From: Galeopsis tetrahit
Lineage: Eukaryota > Streptophyta > Magnoliopsida > Lamiales > Lamiaceae
NCBI GenBank assembly: GCA_963675135.1
Contig: OY776123.1
Span: 4,900,501 to 4,964,500 of the forward strand
Length of the DNA: 64,000 bases
Direction: 5' to 3'
The position numbers and the translations under genes were made by a program. The notes under the pieces are model-generated. The model was not told where the DNA came from. It saw nothing but the letters and a program-made list of their open reading frames with translations, and ran no database searches. Shown here in pieces: positions 19,821-31,211 of the stretch. The number at the start of each line of letters is the position of its first letter. The stretch's first letter is position 1.

Positions 19821-22800
19821 ATGGGCTCTGTGAAATTGGAGATAGAGAAATTCAATGGTAAGACAGATTTTGGTTTATGGAAAGCCAAGATGAAGGCTCT
19901 GCTGTCACACCATGGGCTGAAAGAGGCCCTTACTCCTCTTGACCCTGCTGCATCCGATGCAGACAAGGTCAAGAAAGAAGAGCTTATGGAAAAAGCTTAC
20001 AACATTGTTATTCTGAGTTTGGGAGACAATGTTTTCAGAGAAGTTATGAAGGAGAAGGATGTTGCTGGAGTATTTGAGGCATTAGATGATCTGTATTTGG
20101 CACAATCTTTGTCAAATCAGATGTTCATGGAAAGGAAGCTTAATAATTTCAAGATGTCAGATGATAAAACCCTTGATGAGCAGTTAATAGAGTTCATGCA
20201 AGCAGTTGATGATCTTGAGAATGTTGGAATTACCTTGGAAGATCACAAGAAGTCCTTTCTACTCCTAGAGGCATTACCTCCCTCATATGACAGCTTCAAG
20301 GATGCTTTGCTGATTACCAAGGAGGGTAAGGCAAAATTCAAAGAAGTCTTGTCCATACTGAAGACCAAGAGTTTACATGTTGCAAACTCAACCAAGAAGA
20401 CCAAGAACCAAGCTGAGGGTCTTAATATCAAACTGAAGAATGACAAGAAAGGAGGGCAAGGCAAGAAGTTCCATGCCAAGCCAAATCACAAGAGAAATGG
20501 AAATGTAGTCAAGAGCAAGGCTTGCTACAAATGCCATAAGGAAGGACATTTCATAAAAGATTGTCCTGAGCACAAGAAGACTACTGATGCTGCCAAAGCT
20601 GATGTAGCAGAGGCAAAAGGGTATGATAGTGCTGAAGTGATGAGCATAACAGATAGCAAACCTGTTAATGAATGGGTGTTAGATTCTGGATGTTCTTTTC
20701 ACATGTGTCCCACCAAATCTTGGTTTCAAAACCTGGAAATGATGGAGGGAGGTTCAGTTCTATTGGGCAATGATGAATGCTGCAATGTGAGAGGGATTGG
20801 CACTGTGAGGGTGAAGATGTTTAATGATAAACATGTGATCCTGACCAATGTCAGATTTGTTCCAGATTTGAAGAGAAACCTTATATCTCTTGGCACACTA
20901 AATGCTTTGGGTTATGAATTCAAGACAGAAAGAGGATGTCTGCTTGTTACCAAAGCTGAAAGGATAGTGATGCAAGGGAAGAAGTCAAATGGGTTATATT
21001 CTTTAATTGGTGAGAAAATCACAGGTGCTGCTGATGTTACCATGAGTTCTGAAGATGCTATGCTTTGGCATAAGAGGCTGGCACATGTTGGAGAGAAAGG
21101 CCTGATGGAGTTATCCAAGAAGGGGGCATTCCACCAGAAGACATTCAAAAGCCTAGAGTTCTGTGAGCAGTGCATTCTTGGCAAGGCCAAGAAGAAGTCA
21201 TTCCAGAAGGGTGAGCACACTACCAAGGAGCTGCTGAATTATGTTCACTCAGATGTCTGGGGGCCATCAAGGACTGAAACCATTGGTGGAGGTAAGTATT
21301 TCATGTCAATTATAGATGACTATTCTAGAAAAGTTTGGGTGTTCTTTCTCAAACAGAAGAGTGAGGCCTTTACAAAATTCAAAGAATGACTACTTGAGAT
21401 AGAGAACCAGAAAGGAAAGTCCTTAAAACATTTGAGGACAGATAATGGCCTTGAGTACCTATCAGCTGAATTCAATGAATTTTGTAAAGAGAAGGGCATT
21501 ACTAGACATAGAACTGTCCCTCTTAATCCACAGCAAAATGGATTAGCAGAGAGAATGAATAGAACTATTCTAGAATGGGTCAGATGCATGTTAGCTGATG
21601 CTAAATTACCTAAAAGCTTTTGGGGAGAGGCTGTATGTACTGCATGTTACTTAATCAATAAAACTCCCTCATATGCTTTAGAAGGTAAAACCCCAGATGA
21701 GATATGGTATGGCAAGTTGTCTGATTATTCAAAACTTAAAGTGTTTGGATGTCAGGCATATGCACACATAAGACAGGATAAGCTTGAGCCAAGGGCTCTG
21801 AAATGTATATCCATTGGATATCCAAAAGGTGTCAAGGGCTATAGACTGTGGTGCCTTGAACCAGGTCATAAGAAACTGATAATCAGCAGAGATGATGATT
21901 TTAATGAGAAGGTAATGTGATATCCTCATAATGGAAACTCCCATGACCTAGATGGAAGAATTGTAAATGAGTCAGAAGAGAGTTTCTCAGCTGAGGTGGA
22001 GTTTCCCACATCAGATCAGTTGGCACCAGAGGAGGTGGTCAACCCTACTGATCTGGGAAATAACACACCAGATGAGGTTGTTCCAGAACAGGTACCAGAA
22101 GATAATTCAGAAGATGATACCATGGAGGACAACCCTGCTGATTTGAGAAATTATAGTCTTGCAAGAGATAGGCTCAGAAGGCAGATTCACCCCCCATCTA
22201 GGTTTGGCCAGGCTGATCTTGTGTCATATGCTCTGATCACAGCAGAAGAGGTGGAGCATTATGAGCCAAGAAACTATAGGGAAGCAATCACCAGTCCTGA
22301 AAGAGAGCAGTGGGCAGCAGCCATGTCAGAAGAGTTGCAATCTTTGGAGAAAAACCAGACCTGGATCCTTGTTGAGAAGCCTAAAAACCAGAAGTTAGTG
22401 AGCTGCAGGTGGCTGTTCAAGAAAAAGCTTGAAGTTGGATTTGGTGGTGCTAGAGAGCAGATCAGATTCAAGGCTAGGTTGGTGGCAAAAGGATTCACAC
22501 AAAGAGAAGGCATAGACTTCAATGAGGTATTCTCTCCTGTTGTTAAACATTGTTCAATAAGATTACTTTTGTCTAAGGTTGCTCAAGATGATCTTGAGTT
22601 ACATCAGCTAGATGTCAAAACTGCATTTTTACATGGAGAACTAGCTGAAACAATATATATGCATCAACCTGAAGGGTTTATCATGCCTGAAACTGAAAGT
22701 AAGGTATGCTTGCTTAAGAAATCATTGTATGGGCTCAAGCAGAGTCCTAGACAATGGTATAGAAAGTTTGATACATTCATGCTTTCTATTGGTTTCTTAA

Positions 22801-23852
22801 GAAGCAAATATGATGGATGTGTATATATTGGTAAACAAGATTATCTAGAGAGCACCTATCTACTGATCTATGTAGATGATATGTTGATAGCTAGCAAGAG
22901 TATGAGAAAGATTACTCAGCTGAAGCAGCAGCTGAGTAGCAAGTTCTAGATGAAGGACCTAGGTGAAGCCAAGAGAATATTAGGCATGGATATTCTCAGA
23001 AACAGGAAAGCAGGGAAGTTGTTCTTGTCCCAGAAGTGTTACATTCAGAAGGTCTTGAAGAGGTTTCTTATGCACCAGTCCAAACCAGTTAGTACTTCAT
23101 TTGGTCAGCAATTCAAGTTGTCAGTCAAGCAATCTCCTCAAACAGCTGAAGAGAAGAAACAGATGCTTACTGTCCCTTATGCAAATGGAGTTGGAAGTCT
23201 CATGTATGCTATGGTTTGTAGCAGACCAGATCTTGCCTATGCTGTTAGTATGGTGAGTAGATTCATGGGAAATCCAGGAAAGTTTCATTGGGAAGCTTTG
23301 AAGTGGATTCTAAGATATCTGAATGGATCAGAAGACTTAGGATTATTGTTCGAGAAGTGTGCTGATACCAAGAGTCCTTTAATTGGATTTGTGGATTCTG
23401 ATTTTGCTGGAAACATAGATACAAGGAAGTCTTTATCTGGTTATGTGTTTACATTGTATGGCACTGCTATAACATGGAGAGCAGCCTTACAATCTATGGT
23501 GACCTTATCCACAACAGAAGCTGAGTACATAGCCTTGACAGAAGCTGTGAAGGAAGCAATGTGGTTGAAGGGCATTCTGAGAGATTTTGGCATATTCCAG
23601 AAGAGTGTTCCTGTGCTGTGTGATAATCAGAGCACTATCCATCTAGCAAAACATCAAGTGTTTCATGAGAGGTCAAAGCACATTGATGTGAAGCTACATT
23701 TTGTTAGAGACATCTTGGAGAAGAGCATTGTTGAAGTTCAGAAGGTAGCTTCAGAAGAGAATGCAGTTGATATGTTAACTAAGACATTACCAAGCAATAA
23801 GTTCAACCATTGCATGGAGTTGGTAAACCTTAGCACCTGGGATGTTCATTAA
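19821..23852 (+). pseudogene. Copia-1 gag-pol polyprotein with three in-frame stops
   Basis: One reading frame runs from ATG 19821 (MGSVKLEIEKFNG) to the stop at 23850, about 1343 codons, interrupted only by TGA 21387-21389, TGA 21918-21920 and TAG 22947-22949. Domains in order: gag with zinc knuckle CYKCHKEGHFIKDC (about 20523-20564); protease with WVLDSGCSFHMCP (about 20670); GAG-pre-integrase LWHKRLAHVG; integrase with HSDVWGP, RTDNGLEY and QNGLAERMNR (the D, D, E residues); reverse transcriptase with QLDVKTAFLHGEL and IYVDDM (about 22868); RNase H with VDSDFAGN, STTEAEYIAL and CDNQSTIHLAKH. The stops are single-base changes and no frame is shifted, so decay is recent. The open frame extends upstream of 19821 without an ATG. 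Confidence 0.93.
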
Positions 23853-23919
23853 GAAGAGAATGGACAAACAGCCTTGAGGAGGGCAGGGAAGAAGGCAATC
23901 TTGCATTAAGGTGGAGAAT

Positions 23920-24643
23920 TGTTGAGATTAATGCAATATTGGAGAACTGTTCTTACTATCAGAAGTGGTAGTGTGCTGATTTTCAGAACTGTGCTTATAC
24001 TAAGCTCAGTAACTAGTGTTCTGATATTTGGTTATTTCAGTACAAGTAGAGTAATGAGTACTCTGCTGATAAGGTTTAGTGATCTTAGGTATCAACTCTG
24101 CTGGTCGGGTCAGAACAGTACTGCTCTTAGTCTGCTAAAGAGTACTGTGCTGATATAGTGTTCTTAGTCTGCTAAAGAGTACTGTGCTGATATAGTGTTC
24201 TTAGTCTGCTAAAGAGTACTGTGCTGATATAGTGTTCTTAGTCTGCTGAGACAACTGTGCTGAGTTTTACTGCGCTGAGTTCTACTGTGCTGATATTCCA
24301 GTTTCAGAGTTAGTTGTTTTCTGTTAGTTAGTTAGTTTGTTAGAGGCAGTTACAACTTGCATTGTACATCTATAAATACACCATCTAGTGCATAGATTGT
24401 GGGTTACACACTGAATTTGAGAGTTTTGAGAGATCAAGCTTAGTGAATACTTGTAATCTGTAACTTTCATTTGTGATTAGTGAAGAGAGTCTTCTATCCT
24501 CCGTGGACGTAGATCATTTGATCGAACCACGTAAATCCCGTGTTCTTTCTTTGAGTTCTTTATTCGTTTTCAATTCTTTGCGTTTCTAGTTGTCTTGATT
24601 TATCATTTGTGAGGAGTTGCTTAGTGGATACAATTCCATAACA
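23920..24643 (+). repeat. Copia-1 3' LTR
   Basis: 724 bp, colinear with the 5' LTR without gaps. Differences seen are mostly A in the 5' copy versus G here, as expected from deamination of methylated cytosines. It carries the same 37-bp triplicate (from 24132) and TATA box (TATAAATACA from 24371). Confidence 0.93.
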
Positions 24644-24689
24644 CTATTTTTATACAATCACATCACCCATTTTTTTTCTTTTAATCACT

Positions 24690-24800
24690 CATTCTCTCTC
24701 CTACTTTTCTTTCACACATCTATTCTCTCTCCTACTTTTCTTCCACACATTTATTCTCTCTCCTACTTTCTTACACACATTTATTCCCTCTCCTACTTGA
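24690..24800. repeat. Pyrimidine-rich tandem array in the MITE right arm
   Basis: Four copies of a unit of about 31-33 bp built on CATTCTCTCTCCTACTTTTC followed by ACACAT. It belongs to the Tourist-like element rather than to Copia-1. Confidence 0.65.
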
Positions 24801-25035
24801 TTTGACATAAAGTTCTCCATCCACATCTATTTTTCAATCTCTATCCAAACACAACTTTTATTCAATTACTATTCATGGATTACCCCCATCCATATTTTTC
24901 CATTCTCCATCCCCATCCCATCCACCACAATCCCTAACCAAACAGCCTACATGAATTGATTATAGGGCAGGATCGGCTCTGGGTGTGCCGCTGTCCCTTG
25001 CCGGTAAAAGCCCCATTTATTTTATAAATATTATA

Positions 25036-25295
25036 CTCCATTTCGCAATTACTTTTATATTTTTTTTTTCAAAAAATTTTTCAATAATTTTTACACTCAA
25101 TAGAAAATTATTTATAAACTTTACGCTCACAATATTCTCAATTTTATATAAATGTCATTACTTTTTATTTAAACTTACAAAAGTTAACTCATTTATTTAC
25201 TTTATACATAAATATTTATAAAATTACCTTCTAAATTTCCACTATTTATTTATTTTATATGTCACTCATATGTGAAAAGAAATAAATGGAGGGAG
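25036..25295. mobile_element. Stowaway-like MITE, family B copy 2
   Basis: Left end CTCCATTTCGCAATTACTTT after TA and right end AAGAAATAAATGGAGGGAG. The interior TTCTCAATTTTATATAAATG matches the element at 14807. The right flank is AA rather than TA, so the right border is approximate. Confidence 0.6.
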
Positions 25296-25359
25296 AATGA
25301 CCGGATAATATAAATATAGGAGTATTATTTTGCATGTTAGTACTCCGTATAAACTATGA

Positions 25360-25770
25360 CAAACGTTGGTACCAGTGGTATGTTGGCTTTTTAAAATCTC
25401 AAAAAAAAAAAAAATAAAAAAATCTACTACAACATTTTCCACTTATACTTTTATTTATTTATTTCATTTTTTCTCATTTCCTTTCCTTTTTGACTGTTTC
25501 TCAATAGGTGTCATAAGTCTTTCTTCTTTTCGTTATTTTTTTTCTTAACAAATGTAGTATATACTACAAAACAATTTACTGCATTTTCTATACATCAAAT
25601 GTTTATTTGTCTATTGGAGTACCTTTTTTCGATTCTCAACAATACCCGTCGTTTTTCTTAAAGCTCTGATTTTAAACAGCACTCCTGCAAGTAAATGGTG
25701 GGATTGATCTCCCGAGATTAGTCGTTCCTTGGATCGAATACCTGAGACTTAAAAAAAAAAAAAAAAAACA
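25360..25770. other. Intergenic DNA with poly(A)-tailed, SINE-like pieces
   Basis: Two stretches end in A-runs: GGTACCAGTGGTATGTTGGC followed by A13 (to about 25398), and GGTGGGATTGATCTCCCGAG ... CCTGAGACTT followed by A18 (about 25695-25768). The second resembles the 3' part of a tRNA-derived SINE. Polymerase III boxes cannot be identified with confidence, and no target duplication was found. Confidence 0.35.
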
Positions 25771-26069
25771 CCATCATTTTTCTTTCTTCTTTTTATTTCC
25801 ACCTTTTACTTAACGAAATTAAAATATAAATATTTTGACTCAAATTATATTAATTATTTCAGTTATTTAAAACAATTTGTTAATTTATAAATGGTGATGT
25901 GAGTCATGACCAAGTTTCCCTTACGGCTGAGAGACAAATCTCGAATATGAGGATCTTTGGACTGGTTGATCTGTACAAAAATTAGGCCGGAGAGGCTAAA
26001 ATTAATTGAACTGTTATGAAGGATAGATAGAGATATCAAGAGCAATGAGCAAGAAATATATGTGTGGAG

Positions 26070-26071
<2 letters not shown>

Positions 26072-26101
<30 letters not shown>
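26072..26101. repeat. (TA)n microsatellite
   Basis: About 15 AT dinucleotides in an uninterrupted run, followed by a T-run. Likely length-polymorphic. Confidence 0.9.
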
Positions 26102-26109
<8 letters not shown>

Positions 26110-26450
26110 TTTAAGGGTGTGAATAACTTTTCTATCTCTAGGATTTGTATACCATATCATAGTACATTAGTAACACATTTGAATTATCTTCCATGTAGTG
26201 CGCATGTTTTGCTGGTGATATTTTTGACACTTTGTGATTGTGTGGTCTCTTCTAGCTAAAAGAAGATCAATATGTTGCTCTCGAATGAATATACGAGTTC
26301 ATATATCAATCATCTCTTCTATGACACATCAAAGGAGAGATGAAAACCCCTCTTGAAAAAATGGTGAGTTCAGATCATCTCAGGGATCCCTTCCCCGACC
26401 TTAGAGATCTCGTATCCTCCTCTCCTCTGAAAAATTAATTTAAAAATAAA
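26102..26450. other. Intergenic DNA left of Copia-2
   Basis: No supported gene. The short stretch at 26370-26430 (GATCTCGTATCCTCCTCTCC) is not part of Copia-2. Confidence 0.4.
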
Positions 26451-26455
26451 AGGGT

Positions 26456-26627
26456 TGTGAGAATAGGTATGTGATCACATTTAATGAGGTGATAGGAATA
26501 AACCACTATATATAAGTATTTCCAATGAGATAGTTAAGGTAAATACAATAACTATATCAAAGACATATATATATAAAGATATGGATTAAATTAAAAGATA
26601 TTATTCCTATTATATTATTCCCTATTA
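26456..26627 (-). repeat. Copia-2 3' LTR (minus strand)
   Basis: Bounded by the target duplication AGGGT on the left and the purine tract complement CCCCCC on the right. TTATTCCTATTATATTATTCCCTATTA shows a small internal duplication of the terminal motif relative to the other LTR. Confidence 0.75.
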
Positions 26628-29600
26628 CCCCCCGTCAAACGATGTTGAGGATGTGGACGAACACAAAGCTTGGATCTCAACAGTTCAAATTTTGGTCGAG
26701 GAAGACTCTTAGTAAAGATGTCGGCCAGCTGAAGGTGGGAAGGGACGAACTGGGTGATTAGGCGACCAGATATGACTAGTTCGCGAATAAAATGATAGTC
26801 GATGTCAATGTGTTTTGCTCGCTTGTGGGCGACCGCGTTTTGACTCCAAAATAAAGCACTCTTGTTGTCGCAAAGTAGAGTGGGGGCGGACGAGGGAAGT
26901 TGACCGAGTTCCCGAAGTAGATGAGTAACCCAAATGACTTCCTGAGCAGTGTTGACGAGTGCCCGATACTCGGACTCACATCTCGAACGAGAAACAATAG
27001 GTTGTTTCTTTGCACTCCAAGAAACTAAATTTCCACCCAAAAAGATGGAGTAGTCGTATGTGGAGTGGCGAGTATCAGTGCAACGAGCCCAGTCGGCATT
27101 AGTGTAGCAGACCAGCGAGTAGTCACTCTCGCGACCAAAGGAGAGACCAAAATTTATCATGCCTTTCACATATCCGAGGATTCTCTTAACAGCGAGGAAG
27201 TGGTCGACTACAAAAACTGACTGACATGATTGACCGCATAAGAGAGATTCGGGCGAGTAATAGTCAAGTACTGAAGTGTGCCGACGAGCGAGTGATAAAG
27301 GGTGTGGTTGTCGAAGGCAACACCAGTACTGTCAAGAGACTCCCTCGCGGCAAGGGCAGTGGAGACAGGCTTTGAGTCGAAGAGCTCGACACGAACAAGA
27401 ATGTCATGAGCGTACTTTGCTTGACTGAGAAAAAGGCGAATAGGAGAGTGAGTTACCTCAAGGTCGAGGAAGTAGCTTAGACGACCAAGGTCTTTGATGG
27501 AAAATTCTTTGTTAACTCGCCGTATGAATCTTCGAATAACATTCTGGTCGCTGCCCGTTACAATGATGTCATCAACATAAAGTAATAAGTACAAAGTGAT
27601 GTTACCTCATTTGTAAAAGAAGAGTGAGGTGTCCGCCCTACTGCAAGTGAAACCAAGGGTTTTTGGAAAGCCACTAAACCGAACAAACCAGGCAAGGGGT
27701 GCTTGACGAAGTCCACATAGAGCTTTCTTGAGACGGCAAACATAGTCACAAAACCGTGGATCGATAAAGCCAAGTGGCTGAGCCATGTAGACCGTGTTGG
27801 TCAGCGTCCCATGAAGGAAAGCATTGTTCACATCGAGCTGATGCATGTGCCACTGATTCCGAACAGCCAAACACAAGATGATGCGAACACTAGCAGCTTT
27901 GACGACCTGACTGAAGGTGTGTGAAAAATCAAGGACAGGTACCTGGGAAAAACCCTAAGCGACCAGACGAGCTTTGTAATGATCAACAATACCATCCGCC
28001 AGATATTTGGTTCGAAAGACCCATTTCGAACCAACAATGTTTGTAGAGGGAGGGCAAGGAACCAACTCTCAAGTTTGGTTGGCATGAAGGACATCGAGCT
28101 TAGATTGCATAGCAGCCAACTAGTGTGGATGCTTAAGGGCTGATTTGAAACCCTTAGGCTCTTCAGAGACCAAGAGGGCACACAGGAGGCCGTTGGTCGC
28201 AATGTCGATAGTGTGTCGAGTCTTAAATATCCCAGATTTAGCCCGAGTGACCATCGGGTGAGTCGGGATAGGTAGTGGGCAAACAGGTGGTGGTTGGGCT
28301 GCTGGGCGAGCAGCTGATGGTTGACCAGGTGGGCGAGCAAGAGGCAGCTGAACATGTGGGCAAGCAGGAGGCAACTGGTCAGCTAGGCAAGCAATATGCA
28401 CCGAAGGGGCCAGCTGAGCAAGAGGCAGGGCCGATGCTTTGAGGTCAAGGCAAAGACTACAAGGGAGTCGATGAGGAGCAGTTGATGGTTCCATGAACGA
28501 ACTGATATCAAGAGAATCAGGCGAGGATGGAGCATAAGCGGCTGAGAACGGGAACACAGATTCATCAAACTGAGCATGACGAGTAGTGTAGAAACGGGAA
28601 GCGATTGGATCGTAACATCGAAACCCATTATGACACGAGTTGTAGCCCATAAATATACACGGAGCACTGCGAGGAGCAAGCTTGTGTAGAGCATAATCAC
28701 AAAGATACGGAAAGACCCGACAACCAAATGTTTTGAAGTTTGCAAAATTTGGAGTAGTTCCGAACAGAAGCTGAAAGGGTGACATATCCCCGAGAACAGG
28801 TGTGGACAGACGATTAATAATGTAGACAACTGTGGAGAAGGCATCAACCCATAAGTGAGCGGGCATGCTCGCCTGAAACAACAATTAAATCCTAGTTTCA
28901 GTGACATGACGATGTTTGCGCTCAGCCTGACCATTCCGTTAAGGAGTGTAAGGACAAGAGATGCTATGGTGAATTTCATGGTCGGCAAGAAAACCACGAA
29001 CGCGACCATTAACAAACTTAGTACCACCATCACTCCGGAAAGTCTTGATTGAGGTGGAGAACTGATTTCAAACAAAGGTGTGAAACCGAACAAAAACATC
29101 ATGAAAATCAGACTTGGCGTGCAGAGGGCAAAACCAAGTAAATCTAGAGAAATCATACACAAAAATAACATAGTACCGAAAGCCATAAATTCGAAGCAAC
29201 AGGGGCAGGTCCCCAAAGATCACAATGAATTAAATCCAAAACATGTGATGCTCGCTTAATTACTCTTAGCCAATTGACACGAAGTACATAAGACCGGCGT
29301 GGGCATCACAAAAGTGAGGGACAACAAGCCCAACTTATTCAATAATTTAACGACAAAAATAGGAACATGGTCTAATCTACGATGCCAACACTTAAAAGAG
29401 ACCTTCAGCGAGGAGCTTCGTAAGGCAACGACCAAAGCTGGAGTACCTCACTCCAAAACATAGAGTCCTTGGTTATGCCTCTCCCTCGCCAAGGGTTGCT
29501 TGGTCGCCTAATTCTGAATGACAAATGAGTCATTAGTAAACAAAACATCAATAGAAAAATTGGAGGTAAGCTTACTAATGGACAATAATTTCTTTATAAG

Positions 29601-31023
29601 ATGTGGCACCACAAGTACATCTAACAAGTGAACATCCTTATTGAGCGAACACGACCCAACATGAGTGATTGAAATAGTGGAACCATTAGCACAATAACAT
29701 TGTCGTTACTAGAATACGAGTGGAGATTGTCCAAATCAACGGAGCGAGAAGTCATGTGAGCGGATGCACCACTTTCGAGGAACCAATCTGAGGCCGGAGG
29801 CTGGGAAACACGACACTAAGTATCAAGGGCATGAGCAAGGTTGGCTGCAGAGGGAATAGGGCGAGAGCATACCGCTCAGGGCAATGGTTCGCATAATGGC
29901 CCTGTTAGCGACATATCTGGCATGTAGGGGGACGGCGAGCAGGACCCGAACCACCTATCGAGGATCCAGTGGTCGTCTGGCCACCAGAATTCCGAGAGGA
30001 GGGATAACGGGATTTGGGACCAGGATGAGGAGACTTAGTCGGGCGAGGAGAAGCAAACAAACGCCGGGACGGGCGAGGATGAGGAGTCCATCGAGCGAGT
30101 AAACTGCTCATAGTTCAAGGCCTAATGGATCATATCCTGAAATGCAGGCATGGGCGTCATAACTATGCAAGTGTCTGAGAAACCAGCAAATTGAGGGTCG
30201 AGACAAGTGATGAACCAATGATATTCGTCTCCATCATCAACATGCTTACCAATAGAAGCAAGTTGATCGCAGAGGGCACAAAACTTCTTGCTGAAATCGT
30301 CGACAGAGGTAGATCCACGACGAAGAGAAAGTAACTGATTTCGCAGCTGATTAATGCGAGGGACCGAGTTGTGACTGTAGGCAGCCTCAAGAGCAACTCA
30401 GATGGAACGCGAGGTGTCACAATCGATGACCTCGACCATAGCTTCTTCAGAAAGAGAGGAGAGAAGAAAACTAAGGATCTTTTGATCCTTCTCAAACTAA
30501 GCGATTTACGCAGGGTTTAGAGTCGTTTCACCCGATTCGGTGATCGACTTGGCTGGAGTGGGTATCGTACCATGAACATGAGAGATGAGATCATTTATTA
30601 GATCATTTATTAGGAATTAATATACAATAATTAATTCTTCACCTCTCTAAAAGTTCGGACTTTTAGATGAGACATAATTCTTTCATGGTATCAGAGATTC
30701 CAGGAAAACGATCTGGGTTCGATTCCTGTTGAAAGCAACTTCACCCATTTAAATTGCCCACTCAATGGGTCTCCTCCCCAAAAAGGGTAAGAGGTAATAA
30801 TCTGGTCCACGAGTGAGTGGGTATATTAGGAATTAATATACAAGAATTAATTTCTCACCTCTCTACAAGTTCGGACATTTAGATGAGACGAATTTCTTTC
30901 ATCATGGCTTGATAGGACTAGGACCACCTGATTTCGCCAAAGGGAGGATGATAATTTAATGGTCAAGAGATGGATCAAAACATTGAGAGGGATGACAGAG
31001 GGGGTTGGTGCCGCTGCCGCCAT
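26628..31023 (-). pseudogene. Copia-2 gag-pol, broken
   Basis: From the minus strand: gag starts at ATG 31023 (MAAAAPTPSVIPLNVL, then SSSLWRNQVVLVLSSHD), is cut by the TRIM at 30901-30608, and resumes with DLISHVHGTIPTPAKSI. Zinc knuckle CQICR-stop-QGHYANHC at about 29930-29880 has an internal stop. Integrase and connection domains span about 29260-28120 in at least two frames. Reverse transcriptase covers about 27880-27200 with HQLDVNNAFLHGTL, LCGLRQAPLAWF and LLLYVDDIIVTGS, split by a frame change near 27605. RNase H is the best preserved ORF (27169-26615) with TNADWARC, RSRCESEYRAL and LLCDNKSALFWSQN. Several stops are changes at CpG or TGG codons. Not functional. Confidence 0.88.
30608..30901 (+). 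mobile_element. TRIM retrotransposon, 294 bp, with 78-bp LTRs
   Basis: Two direct repeats of 78 bp (30608-30685 and 30824-30901) begin TATTAGGAATTAATATACAA and end TTCTTTCA. The first is followed at once by TGGTATCAGAG (30686-30696), the primer site for initiator tRNA-Met. The internal region is about 138 bp, noncoding, and ends in a purine-rich GAGTGAGTGGG. The flanks carry TCAT (30603-30606 and 30902-30905). This fits terminal-repeat retrotransposons in miniature. It interrupts Copia-2 gag in the opposite orientation. A second, partial copy is at 17644-17866. Confidence 0.88.
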
Positions 31024-31086
31024 GAGGGGAAAGGGAGGAATTTAGCATGAGACTTTACAGAAGAGATTATGGTTTTGATGAGTCAA

Positions 31087-31206
31087 ACTGATAGCATGAG
31101 AAAATAGGTATATGATCATCGTTAATAAAGTTGTATAAATAAACTAACATAAATATTTACAATTATACAAAGATATGAATTGAATTAAAAGATATTATTC
31201 CTATTA
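31087..31206 (-). repeat. Copia-2 5' LTR (minus strand)
   Basis: About 120 bp, shorter than its partner through several deletions. It starts (minus strand) TAATAGGAATAATATCTTTT and ends near TTTTCTCA just before TGCTATCAG. AGGGT at 31207-31211 completes the target duplication. Confidence 0.7.
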
Positions 31207-31211
31207 AGGGT

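Larger units (their letters stand above)
19046..24648 (+). mobile_element. Copia-1: complete Ty1/copia LTR retrotransposon
   Basis: The element proper is 19051-24643 (5593 bp), flanked by CTATT on both sides (19046-19050, 24644-24648). The two 724-bp LTRs begin TGTTGAG and end ATAACA. Directly after the 5' LTR comes TTGGCGCCGTCTGTGGGAAC, the primer-binding region; a purine tract AAGGTGGAGAAT precedes the 3' LTR. Gene order gag, protease, integrase, reverse transcriptase, RNase H defines copia. By eye the LTRs differ at about eight positions (about 1%), so the insertion is recent. It is inserted in a Tourist-like MITE. Confidence 0.95.
18949..24950. mobile_element. Tourist-like MITE split by Copia-1
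   Basis: The element proper is 18952-24947. Left end GGGTGTGTTTGGTTTGGGAT and reverse complement of right end GGCTGTTTGGTTAGGGATTG form the inverted repeat. TAC flanks both (18949-18951, 24948-24950), a 3-bp duplication. The arms outside Copia-1 are 94 bp and about 304 bp; both are rich in CCATCCA/CATCC. The right arm has a tandem array. Confidence 0.65.
26451..31211 (-). mobile_element. Copia-2: old, degenerate Ty1/copia element with nested TRIM
   Basis: The element proper is 26456-31206 (4751 bp), reading on the minus strand. AGGGT flanks both sides (26451-26455 and 31207-31211). LTRs are diverged: the lower copy is about 172 bp (26456-26627), the upper about 120 bp (31087-31206); both contain GATATTATTCCTATTA and a GAGAA(A)ATAGGTAT(G/A)TGATCA motif. 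A primer-like TGCTATCAGTTTG follows the 5' LTR and a GGGGGG purine tract precedes the 3' LTR. Coding sequence is broken by many stops and small indels. LTR divergence and the nested TRIM both say it is much older than Copia-1. Confidence 0.88.

Noticed and set aside
30686..30740. Possible tRNA gene or tRNA-derived SINE (GGTTCGATTCCTG)
   Set aside because: The B-box-like word sits between two 78-bp direct repeats, just after an initiator-Met primer site. The layout is a TRIM; no cloverleaf can be drawn.
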